Source of the DNA: Mycolicibacterium sp. CH28
GTDB lineage: Bacteria > Actinomycetota > Actinomycetes > Mycobacteriales > Mycobacteriaceae
Reading direction: 5' to 3'
Assembly: GCF_004745805.1 (NCBI RefSeq)
Contig: NZ_SRLQ01000005.1
Span: forward strand, 1 to 64,000
Length of the DNA: 64,000 nt
This document shows positions 37,782 through 45,382 of the stretch, in pieces (the first letter of the stretch is position 1; the number at the start of each line of letters is the position of its first letter). The notes under the pieces are model-generated. The model worked only from the letters and a program-made list of their open reading frames with translations, ran no database searches and was not told the origin of the DNA. Made by a program: the position numbers and the translations under genes.

Positions 37782-39926
37782 ATGGCCAACGCAACAATTG
37801 AGGCCGACGCCGCGCCCACCGCCGGCGCAAAGAAGAAACAGGTTCAGGGCGGTCTGTTGGACCCCAAGATGCTCCTGACCTCGCTGCCCGACGCGCTGCG
37901 CAAGCTCGACCCGCGCACACTGTGGCGCAACCCGGTGATGTTCATCGTGGAGATCGGCGCCGTGTGGAGCACCATCCTGGCCGTTCTCAGCCCGAGCTGG
38001 TTCGCCTGGCTGATCGTGTTCTGGCTGTGGTTGACGGTGGTGTTCGCCAACCTCGCCGAAGCTGTGGCCGAAGGCCGCGGCAAGGCTCAGGCTGAGTCGC
38101 TGCGAAAGACCAAGGCCGACACCATGGCTCGCCGCCTGACCGGGTGGGAGCCAGGCAAGCCCGGCCACGAGGAAGAGATTGCCGCGCCGCTCCTGCGCCA
38201 GGGTGACATCGTCGTCATCGAAGCCGGCCAGGTCATCCCCGGCGATGGCGATGTCGTGGAAGGCATTGCTTCCGTGGATGAGTCGGCGATCACCGGCGAG
38301 TCAGCCCCGGTCATCAGGGAGTCCGGCGGTGACCGCTCGGCTGTCACCGGCGGCACCACCGTGCTGTCGGACCGCATCGTCGTCAAGATCACCCAGAAGC
38401 CCGGTGAGAGCTTCATCGACCGGATGATCGCCCTCGTCGAGGGCGCCAACCGGCAGAAGACGCCCAACGAGATCGCCCTGAACATCCTGCTCGCCGCATT
38501 GACGATCATCTTCATCTTCGCCGTCGCGACGCTGCAGCCGCTGGCGATCTTCTCCAAGGCGAACAATCCCGGAGTGCCGGACACGTTGGCGCTCACCGGT
38601 GATGGTGTGAGCGGGATCGTCATGGTCTCGCTGCTGGTGTGCCTGATCCCGACGACGATCGGTGCGTTGCTCTCGGCCATCGGTATTGCCGGCATGGACC
38701 GGCTGGTGCAACGCAACGTGCTGGCCATGTCCGGCCGCGCCGTCGAGGCCGCCGGTGACGTCAACACGCTGCTGCTGGACAAGACCGGCACGATCACCCT
38801 CGGCAACCGGCAGGCGTCGGACTTCGTGCCACTGGACGGGGTGTCTCCCGAGCAGCTCGCGGACGCCGCGCAGCTGTCCAGCCTGGCCGACGAAACGCCG
38901 GAGGGCCGCTCCATCGTGGTGTTCGCCAAGTCGAACTTCGGTCTGCGTGCCAGGACACCCGGCGAGTTGGTCAACGCCCACTGGGTGGAGTTCTCCGCCG
39001 CCACCCGGATGTCCGGTGTCGACCTGGAGAACGGGCACCTGCTGCGCAAGGGCGCGGCCAGCACGGTCGCGGAATGGGTTCGGGCCCAAGGCGGTCCGGT
39101 GCCGACGCAACTGGGCGACATCGTCGACGGGATCTCGGCCGCCGGCGGCACACCGCTGGTCGTCGGCCAGGTGGTCGATGGCAAAGCCGACGTGCTCGGC
39201 GTCATTCACCTCAAGGACGTCGTCAAGCAGGGCATGCGGGAGCGCTTCGACGAGATGCGCAAGATGGGCATCCGCACGGTGATGATCACCGGCGATAACC
39301 CGTTGACCGCCAAGGCGATTGCCGACGAGGCCGGCGTGGACGACTTCCTCGCCGAGGCCACCCCCGAAGACAAGCTCGCGCTGATCAAGCGCGAGCAGGA
39401 GGGCGGCAAGCTGGTCGCGATGACCGGTGACGGCACCAACGACGCACCCGCGCTGGCTCAGGCCGACGTGGGCGTGGCGATGAACACCGGCACCTCGGCA
39501 GCCAAAGAGGCCGGCAACATGGTCGACCTGGACTCCGACCCGACCAAGCTCATCGAAATCGTGGAGATCGGCAAGCAGTTACTGATCACTCGCGGTGCGC
39601 TGACCACGTTCTCCATCGCCAACGACATCGCGAAATACTTCGCGATCATTCCGGCGATGTTCGTGGCACTGTTCCCCGGGCTGGATCTGCTGAACATCAT
39701 GCGGCTACACAGCCCGCAGTCGGCGATCCTGTCGGCAGTCATCTTCAACGCAATCATCATCATTGCGCTGATCCCGTTGTCGCTCAAGGGTGTTCGATAC
39801 ACCCCGAGTAGCGCATCGAAGCTGCTGAGCCGCAACCTGTACGTATACGGACTCGGCGGGATCATCGCGCCGTTCATCGGGATCAAGATCATCGATCTCG
39901 TCATCCAATTCCTGCCTGGGATGTGA
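37782..39926 (+). CDS. kdpB: Potassium-transporting P-type ATPase, catalytic subunit KdpB
   Basis: 714 residues. The phosphorylated Asp is in [13 protein letters not shown], with the actuator motif [12 protein letters not shown] and the hinge motif [22 protein letters not shown]. Transmembrane helices lie at the N-terminus, middle and C-terminus as in other KdpB proteins. It hydrolyses ATP to drive K+ through KdpA. Two bases separate it from kdpA. Confidence 0.98.
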   Translation: MANATIEADAAPTAGAKKKQVQGGLLDPKMLLTSLPDALRKLDPRTLWRNPVMFIVEIGAVWSTILAVLSPSWFAWLIVFWLWLTVVFANLAEAVAEGRGKAQAESLRKTKADTMARRLTGWEPGKPGHEEEIAAPLLRQGDIVVIEAGQVIPGDGDVVEGIASVDESAITGESAPVIRESGGDRSAVTGGTTVLSDRIVVKITQKPGESFIDRMIALVEGANRQKTPNEIALNILLAALTIIFIFAVATLQPLAIFSKANNPGVPDTLALTGDGVSGIVMVSLLVCLIPTTIGALLSAIGIAGMDRLVQRNVLAMSGRAVEAAGDVNTLLLDKTGTITLGNRQASDFVPLDGVSPEQLADAAQLSSLADETPEGRSIVVFAKSNFGLRARTPGELVNAHWVEFSAATRMSGVDLENGHLLRKGAASTVAEWVRAQGGPVPTQLGDIVDGISAAGGTPLVVGQVVDGKADVLGVIHLKDVVKQGMRERFDEMRKMGIRTVMITGDNPLTAKAIADEAGVDDFLAEATPEDKLALIKREQEGGKLVAMTGDGTNDAPALAQADVGVAMNTGTSAAKEAGNMVDLDSDPTKLIEIVEIGKQLLITRGALTTFSIANDIAKYFAIIPAMFVALFPGLDLLNIMRLHSPQSAILSAVIFNAIIIIALIPLSLKGVRYTPSSASKLLSRNLYVYGLGGIIAPFIGIKIIDLVIQFLPGM

Positions 39927-39927
39927 C

Positions 39928-40833
39928 ATGAATTTCTCTAGTCTTCTTCGTCAACACTGGGCCGCGCTGCGTGCGCTGCTGGTGCTCACCGTCATCGTCG
40001 GAATCGGCTACCCGCTGTTCATCTGGCTGGTCGCTCAGATTCCTGGCCTGAAGGACAACGCCGACGGCTCGATCGTCGAGGTGAACGGAAAGCCCGTCGG
40101 CTCCAGCCTGATCGGCCAGCTGTTCACCGACGACAAAGGCAATCCGCTGCCGCAGTACTTCCAGAGTCGGCCGTCGGCGGCCGGCAACGGCTACGACCCA
40201 CTGAGCACGAGCGCGTCGAACCTGGGCCCGGAGAGCATTGTGGATACCCCAGGCGATCCGTCGCTGCCTGCCGACAGCAATGGCTACAAGGCCAGTCTGC
40301 TGACGCTGGTGTGCTCCCGGAGCAAGGCAGTGGGCGACCTCGATGGTGTGGACGGCAAGCGCCCGTTCTGCACCGGCGATGGCGTGGGCGCGGTGCTGTC
40401 GGTTATCGGGCCTCGCGACTCAACCGGCAACGTCGTGCACCCGACCAAAGTGGTCAGCGTGAATGAGCCGTGCACCACTACCCAGCGGCCCTTCCTGGAC
40501 ATCTACGAGGGTGTGCGGGTGGAGTGCGCGAAGTTCGGCGAGGACTACACCGTCGGTCAGATCGTGCCGGTCAAGGGTGCCGCGCCCGACCCGGCGGTGC
40601 CCGCCGACGCCGTGACCGCCAGCGGTAGCGGCCTCGACCCGAACATCTCGCCGGCCTACGCCGATCTGCAGATCGCCCGGGTCGCCAAGGCTCGCGGAGT
40701 CAGCGCCGATCAGGTCAGACAGTTGGTCGCTGAGAACACCGACGGTCGTACGCTGGGCTTCCTCGGCGAACCGCGGGTCAACGTGCTCGAGCTCAATATC
40801 GCGTTGGACAAGAAGTACTCCAACAAGAGCTGA
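39928..40833 (+). CDS. kdpC: Potassium-transporting ATPase subunit KdpC with large Cys-containing insertion
   Basis: 301 residues versus about 190 in E. coli and M. tuberculosis. It has one N-terminal transmembrane helix (~16-38), then the conserved QYFQSRPSAAGNGYDP. An extra segment of roughly 95-120 residues (~102-220) carries four Cys (129, 148, 182, 200). The family core resumes with DAVTASGSGLDPNISPAYADLQIARVA and ends VNVLELNIALDKK. The insertion would lie outside the cell. One base separates kdpB and kdpC. Confidence 0.93.
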   Translation: MNFSSLLRQHWAALRALLVLTVIVGIGYPLFIWLVAQIPGLKDNADGSIVEVNGKPVGSSLIGQLFTDDKGNPLPQYFQSRPSAAGNGYDPLSTSASNLGPESIVDTPGDPSLPADSNGYKASLLTLVCSRSKAVGDLDGVDGKRPFCTGDGVGAVLSVIGPRDSTGNVVHPTKVVSVNEPCTTTQRPFLDIYEGVRVECAKFGEDYTVGQIVPVKGAAPDPAVPADAVTASGSGLDPNISPAYADLQIARVAKARGVSADQVRQLVAENTDGRTLGFLGEPRVNVLELNIALDKKYSNKS

Positions 40834-40840
40834 CGCAACG

Positions 40841-43477
40841 GTGGATCGATCGGGGAATGATAGGAGTGTGGACACCGTTCAACCACCACGTGTGACGTCC
40901 GGCGGCGAACCGCCGCCGGACGCCTCATCCGAGGAAGACGCGCGGCCCGTCGCGACCGGCACCAAGCCGAAACGAGGCGAGCTGCGCATCTACCTGGGTG
41001 CCGCTCCCGGGGTGGGCAAGACCTTCGCGATGCTGGGCGAGGCGCACCGCCGGATCGAGCGCGGGACCGATCTGATCGCGGCCGTGGTGGAGACACACGG
41101 TCGTAAGAAGACCGCGGACCTGCTCAGCGGGATCGAGACCATCCCACCGCGGTACGTCGACTACCGCGGCAGCCGCTTCCCCGAGCTCGACGTGCCGGCC
41201 GTACTGGCCCGCAGACCGCAGGTCGTGCTCGTCGACGAACTCGCTCACACCAACACGCCGGGCAGTAAGAACCCCAAGCGTTGGATGGACGTCGAGGAGT
41301 TACTCGAAGCGGGCATCACGGTGATCTCCACCGTCAACGTCCAGCATCTGGAAAGCCTCAACGACGTCGTCGCGCAGATCACCGGCATCGAGCAGCAGGA
41401 GACGGTACCCGACGAGATCGTGCGCAGCGCGTCCCAGATCGAGCTGGTGGACATCACCCCGGAAGCGTTGCGGCGCAGACTTTCCCATGGCAACGTGTAT
41501 GCGCCGGAGAAGGTCGATGCCGCCCTGTCGAACTACTTCCGCCGGGGCAACCTGACCGCGCTGCGCGAGCTGGCACTGCTGTGGCTGGCCGACCAGGTCG
41601 ACGCCGCGTTGGCGAAGTACCGGGCTGACAACAAGATCACCGCGACCTGGGAAGCGCGTGAACGAGCCGTCGTCGCCGTCACCGGCGGGCCGGAGTCGGA
41701 AACGTTGGTGCGCCGGGCATCGCGAATCGCATCGAAGTCCAGCGCGGAACTGATGATCGTGCACGTGGTACGCGGTGACGGACTGTCGGGAGTGTCCGCA
41801 CCGCAGATGGGCAAGGTCCGGGAGCTTGCCGCCAGCCTGGGCGCGACCGTACACACCGTCGTCGGCGACGACGTCGGGAAGGCGCTGTTGGACTTCGCCC
41901 GCGAGATGAACGCCACCCAGCTGGTGATCGGAACATCGCGTCGGTCCCGGTGGGCACGGATCTTCGACGAGGGCATCGGCGCGGCCATCGTTCAGGACTC
42001 CGGCAAGATCGACGTGCACATGGTCACCCATGAGGAGGCCAAGCGAGGGGCCCGGGTGCGCTCGGCGTCACCGCGGGAGCGCCGAGTTGCGTCCTGGCTG
42101 GCTGCCTTCATCGTCCCGTGGGTCATCTGTGCGATCACCGCCCTCCTCCTGGACAAGTACCTGAAGATCCCCGGCGAGACCGCACTGTTCTTCGTCGGCG
42201 TGCTCGTCGTGGCGCTGCTGGGCGGCGTCGCCCCGGCCGTGGTCTCCGCTGTGCTGTCCGGGCTGCTGCTGAACTACTTCCTGACCGACCCCCGCTACAC
42301 CTTCACCATCGGTGAGCCGGACGCCGCGATCACCGAGACCGTGCTCCTGGTCATGGCCGTTGCGGTTGCCGTGCTGGTCGACCGCGCCGCCAACCGGCAA
42401 CGCGAGGCCAAACACGCCTCCCAGGAGGCCGAACTGCTGACCCTCTTCTCGGGATCGGTGCTGCGCGGCGCCGACCTGGAGACCTTGCTGGAACGGGTGC
42501 GCGAAACCTACTCACAGCGCGCCGTCAGCGTGCTGCGAATCCGCGGGGAAGAGGAACAGACTGTCGCATGCGTAGGCAAAGATCCCTGTGTGGCAGTCGA
42601 TTCCGCCGACACTGCCATCGAGGTGGGCGACGACGAGTTCTGGATGCTGCTGTCGGGGCACAGCCTGCCGGCCCGCGACCGCCGGGTCCTCACGTCGGTC
42701 GCCAAGCAGGCCGCCGGGCTGGTCCGCCAGCGAGAGCTGGCCGAGGAGGCCAGCAAAGCCGAGGCCATCGAGAAGGCCGACGAACTGCGCCGCTCCCTGC
42801 TCTCGGCGGTCAGCCATGACCTGCGCACGCCGCTGGCCGCGGCCAAGGCGGCAGTGTCGAGCCTGCGTTCCGACGATATCGACTTCTCCGCGGAGGACAC
42901 CGCCGAACTGCTTGCCACCGTGGAGGAGTCAGTCGACCAGCTGACCGCCCTGGTGGACAACCTGCTGGACTCCTCGCGGCTGGCCGCCGGGGTGGTGCAC
43001 CCCGAGCTCAAGCGGGTCTACCTCGAAGAGGTGGTCCAGCGGGGCCTGCTCAGCATTGGCCGCGGATCCACCGGGTTCGGCGCCACGGGTTTGGGCCGGG
43101 TCAAGGTCGACGTGGGCGATGCGGTGGCGCTGGCCGACGCGGGGCTGCTGGAACGAGTGCTGGCCAATCTCGTCGACAATGCGCTGCGCTACGCGCCGGA
43201 CAGCATCGTGCGCGTCAACGCCGGCCGGGTGGGTGACCGAATGCTGATCAACGTCATCGACGAGGGGCCCGGCGTCCCCCGCGGCACCGAGGAGCAACTG
43301 TTCGAGCCATTCCAGCGACTGGGTGACCGGAACAACAAATACGGTGTGGGTCTTGGCCTTTCGGTGGCAAAAGGCTTCGTCGAGGCGATGGGTGGGACGG
43401 TCTCGGCCACCGACACCCCCGGCGGCGGCCTGACCGTGATCGTCGACCTCGCCGCACCGCCGGGCGGCCGGCTATGA
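40841..43477 (+). CDS. kdpD: Sensor histidine kinase KdpD
   Basis: 878 residues. The N-terminal KdpD domain has Walker A GAAPGVGKTFAML and LVDELAHTN. A universal-stress-type domain (~280-385, TGGPESETLVRRAS...) follows, then four transmembrane helices (~415-510), a GAF-like region, HisKA with phospho-His in SAVSHDLRTPLAAAK, and HATPase motifs DNALRYAP, DEGPGVPRG and GVGLGLSVAKGF. It senses low K+/osmotic stress and activates KdpE. Its stop overlaps the kdpE ATG by four bases. The GTG at 40841 is the longest plausible start. Confidence 0.95.
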   Translation: MDRSGNDRSVDTVQPPRVTSGGEPPPDASSEEDARPVATGTKPKRGELRIYLGAAPGVGKTFAMLGEAHRRIERGTDLIAAVVETHGRKKTADLLSGIETIPPRYVDYRGSRFPELDVPAVLARRPQVVLVDELAHTNTPGSKNPKRWMDVEELLEAGITVISTVNVQHLESLNDVVAQITGIEQQETVPDEIVRSASQIELVDITPEALRRRLSHGNVYAPEKVDAALSNYFRRGNLTALRELALLWLADQVDAALAKYRADNKITATWEARERAVVAVTGGPESETLVRRASRIASKSSAELMIVHVVRGDGLSGVSAPQMGKVRELAASLGATVHTVVGDDVGKALLDFAREMNATQLVIGTSRRSRWARIFDEGIGAAIVQDSGKIDVHMVTHEEAKRGARVRSASPRERRVASWLAAFIVPWVICAITALLLDKYLKIPGETALFFVGVLVVALLGGVAPAVVSAVLSGLLLNYFLTDPRYTFTIGEPDAAITETVLLVMAVAVAVLVDRAANRQREAKHASQEAELLTLFSGSVLRGADLETLLERVRETYSQRAVSVLRIRGEEEQTVACVGKDPCVAVDSADTAIEVGDDEFWMLLSGHSLPARDRRVLTSVAKQAAGLVRQRELAEEASKAEAIEKADELRRSLLSAVSHDLRTPLAAAKAAVSSLRSDDIDFSAEDTAELLATVEESVDQLTALVDNLLDSSRLAAGVVHPELKRVYLEEVVQRGLLSIGRGSTGFGATGLGRVKVDVGDAVALADAGLLERVLANLVDNALRYAPDSIVRVNAGRVGDRMLINVIDEGPGVPRGTEEQLFEPFQRLGDRNNKYGVGLGLSVAKGFVEAMGGTVSATDTPGGGLTVIVDLAAPPGGRL

Positions 43478-44160
43478 ACAAGATCAAGGTCCTGGTGATC
43501 GATGACGAGCCACAGATCCTGCGGGCGTTGCGGATCAATCTCACCGTGCGCGGCTACGAGGTGATCACCGCCGCCACCGGCGCGGCTGCCCTGAAGGCCG
43601 CCGCAGACCAGCGGCCGGATGTGGTCGTGCTGGACCTCGGACTGCCCGATATGGACGGTATCGAGGTGCTGGGCGGGCTGCGGGGCTGGCTGAGCGCGCC
43701 GGTGATCGTGTTGTCGGCCCGCACCGATTCCGCCGAGAAGGTCGAGGCACTCGACGCCGGTGCCGACGACTACGTCACCAAGCCCTTCGGCATGGACGAA
43801 TTCCTCGCCCGGCTGCGGGCCGCGGTGCGCCGCGCCGCGGCAGCATCGGAGACCGATGAGCCGGTGGTCGAAACCGATTCCTTCACAGTCGATCTGGCCG
43901 CCAAGAAAGTCGTCAAGAACGGCGCCGAGGTGCACCTGACCCCCACCGAGTGGGGCATGCTCGAAATGTTGGTGCGCAACCGCGGCAAGCTGGTCGGACG
44001 CGAGGAGTTGCTCAAGGAGGTGTGGGGCCCGGCTTACGCCAAGGAAACCCACTATTTGCGGGTGTACCTGGCGCAGCTGCGCCGCAAGCTCGAGGACGAC
44101 CCGTCGCACCCACGTCACCTGCTGACCGAAGCCGGGATGGGTTACCGCTTCGAGCGGTGA
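43474..44160 (+). CDS. kdpE: Response regulator KdpE (OmpR family)
   Basis: 228 residues. The receiver (~1-120) has LVIDDEPQ, phosphoacceptor Asp in VVLDLGLPDMDG, and Lys in YVTKPFGMDE; the winged-helix DNA-binding domain (~130-226) contains HLTPTEWGMLEMLVRN and HYLRVYLAQLRRKLE. It activates kdpFABC under K+ limitation. Co-translated with kdpD. Confidence 0.96.
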   Translation: MNKIKVLVIDDEPQILRALRINLTVRGYEVITAATGAAALKAAADQRPDVVVLDLGLPDMDGIEVLGGLRGWLSAPVIVLSARTDSAEKVEALDAGADDYVTKPFGMDEFLARLRAAVRRAAAASETDEPVVETDSFTVDLAAKKVVKNGAEVHLTPTEWGMLEMLVRNRGKLVGREELLKEVWGPAYAKETHYLRVYLAQLRRKLEDDPSHPRHLLTEAGMGYRFER

Positions 44161-44263
44161 GCGCGGTCGCCGACGGTAACGCCACGGCGGGAATTCGGCC
44201 GCCCGGCCGCCGTGCGGTTACTGTCGCGGTGCTGTTGGCGAATGTGGCCTGGACGGGCCAGTA

Positions 44264-44728
44264 TTGGCGCGAGCGGCCCATCGGCGCAACCGGTCACTGG
44301 AGTTCGGCGCGACCCACACCGCCGCCACCGTGCAGGAGGCGCAGGCACTGGTCGCAGACTTGACCCGCGGCGCGATGGCCGATGTGTGCGTGGTGACCAC
44401 CGACTCCGCCGAGGGCGCCTACGTAGCCCACGGACTGAGCCTCGTCGGCAAGCGGGGCCGGGTGGTGATGACGGCTATCCCGCATCCGGCCGACACCACC
44501 GTCGACCTGTCGCTGTTCGATCTCACGTTGTACGAGAAGCAGGTTCGCGGATCGCTGTTCGGATCCTCCAACCCGCGCCGCGACATCCCGCGGCTACTCG
44601 ACCTGCACAGTTCCGGCCAGTTGAAACTCGACGAGCTGGTGACCCGCGACTACACCCTCGACGAGGTCAATCAGGGCTACGCCGACATGCATGCCGGGGT
44701 GAACATCCGTGGCCTGATCCGGTTCTGA
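44264..44728 (+). pseudogene. C-terminal remnant of a zinc-dependent (NDMA-type) alcohol dehydrogenase
   Basis: The frame encodes about 145 residues matching only the end of MDR alcohol dehydrogenases: SLEFGATHTA, ADVCVVTTDS, GKRGRVVMTAIPHP, YEKQVRGSLFGSSNPRRDIPRLL, and YADMHAGVNIRGLIRF. The catalytic zinc domain and the Rossmann GxGxxG are missing, and the upstream ~100 bp has no family similarity. No ribosome-binding site is seen. It is probably a deletion remnant left by rearrangement next to kdpE. Confidence 0.7.
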
Positions 44729-44752
44729 AACCCCGCACACATGCATCAATCG

Positions 44753-44770
44753 CGATCTATCGTGAGATCG
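44753..44770. promoter_or_regulatory. Inverted repeat upstream of the Cys/His-rich micropeptide
   Basis: CGATCT (44753-44758) and AGATCG (44765-44770) are perfect inverted arms separated by six bases. TATCGT overlaps the repeat at 44758-44763 and would serve as a -10, so a repressor bound here would block transcription. An AAGGAG lies 17 bp further on, before the ATG at 44803. Confidence 0.4.
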
Positions 44771-44802
44771 TCGCAATGAGGCGGCGAAGGAGATGATCTG
44801 CC

Positions 44803-44907
44803 ATGACCGAGACCAAGCACACCGGCGGTTGTAGCTGTCGCTGTAACGCCTGCGACGGCGGACACCACTGCCACAACATCGGCAGCGGGTGCCGGGTAAA
44901 GCCCTAG
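44803..44907 (+). CDS. 34-residue Cys/His-rich micropeptide, metallothionein-like
   Basis: The product is MTETKHTGGCSCRCNACDGG followed by HHCHNIGSGCRVKP: six Cys and four His in 34 residues, arranged CxCxCxxC...HHCH...C. This density of soft-metal ligands suggests binding of Zn, Cu or Cd. It is not the known mycobacterial copper metallothionein MymT, whose pattern differs. AAGGAG precedes the ATG with normal spacing, and an inverted repeat lies just upstream. It ends nine bases from the convergent winged-helix regulator. Metal binding is inferred from composition. Confidence 0.7.
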   Translation: MTETKHTGGCSCRCNACDGGHHCHNIGSGCRVKP

Positions 44908-44916
44908 TTCAGCACC

Positions 44917-45243
44917 TCACCAGGGGTCGTGCAGCGCGGCCCAGACCGAGTACTTCGACAGCAGTGCGACGATCGTCTGGCCGCGTGCTGTGCATCTGTA
45001 TCGCTCGTGCGCGGCTGCTACGTGGTCGCGGCTGCCGGGCTCCCCGGTGACCAGACCGCGCAGAACCAGATCGTGAAGCGCACGGGCTATGCCACGCCGT
45101 CCACGCGGGAGGACCGCGCCCATCTGGGGAAGAGTCATCGGCCCCGTCGAGAGCACATCGAGCACGTCCACGAGGTGGGGCCGGCTGACGAGATCGCGCA
45201 GCTGTTCGCGGTGCCCCCCGAGGCCCACGCCGGGATCTGACAT
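44917..45243 (-). CDS. Small winged-helix (HxlR/MarR-like) transcriptional regulator
   Basis: 108 residues. REQLRDLVSRPHLVDVLDVLSTGPMTLPQMGAVLPRGRRGIARALHDLVLRGLV is a winged-helix core with a recognition helix rich in Arg, followed by a wing and ALLSKYSVWAAL. No metal-binding Cys cluster is present. The ATG at 45243 is preceded at eight bases by TAGGTT, compatible with a leaderless transcript. It is divergent from the potassium-symporter-like gene 139 bp away, which may be its target. Family placement between HxlR and MarR is uncertain. Confidence 0.78.
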   Translation of the reverse strand: MSDPGVGLGGHREQLRDLVSRPHLVDVLDVLSTGPMTLPQMGAVLPRGRRGIARALHDLVLRGLVTGEPGSRDHVAAAHERYRCTARGQTIVALLSKYSVWAALHDPW

Positions 45244-45382
45244 AACGCGCCAACCTAAAGAAGGCGAACGTCGCGCGCGATAGCTTTTTACGGATTTCGC
45301 ACACCTCGATCGCGGCTTCTTTACGAAATCTCTACGGCTTGAGGTCAACTGCGGCCGGCGGGCGAAACTAGGCTCGCTTCTC
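45244..45382. promoter_or_regulatory. Divergent control region of winged-helix regulator and KimA-like gene
   Basis: It contains an inverted repeat GATTTCG (45293-45299) / CGAAATC (45324-45330) with 24 bp between the arms. TAGGCT (45369-45374) sits eight bases before the GTG at 45383, a leaderless-style -10. No structure resembling the c-di-AMP (ydaO) riboswitch was recognised. Confidence 0.45.

Noticed and set aside
44157..44363. Open frame directly after kdpE with a short hydrophobic stretch (RRAVTVAVLLANVAW)
   Set aside because: It overlaps the kdpE stop, has no ribosome-binding site and ends in Pro/Arg-rich sequence; more likely debris upstream of the alcohol dehydrogenase remnant.
44803..44907. 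Assigning the Cys-rich peptide as MymT
   Set aside because: Its length, Cys spacing and His cluster do not match the mycobacterial copper metallothionein MymT, so no symbol was given.
45244..45382. Possible c-di-AMP (ydaO-type) riboswitch before the KimA-like gene
   Set aside because: The region is only 139 bp, a -10 sits right at the GTG start so the leader may be absent, and no conserved riboswitch elements could be recognised.
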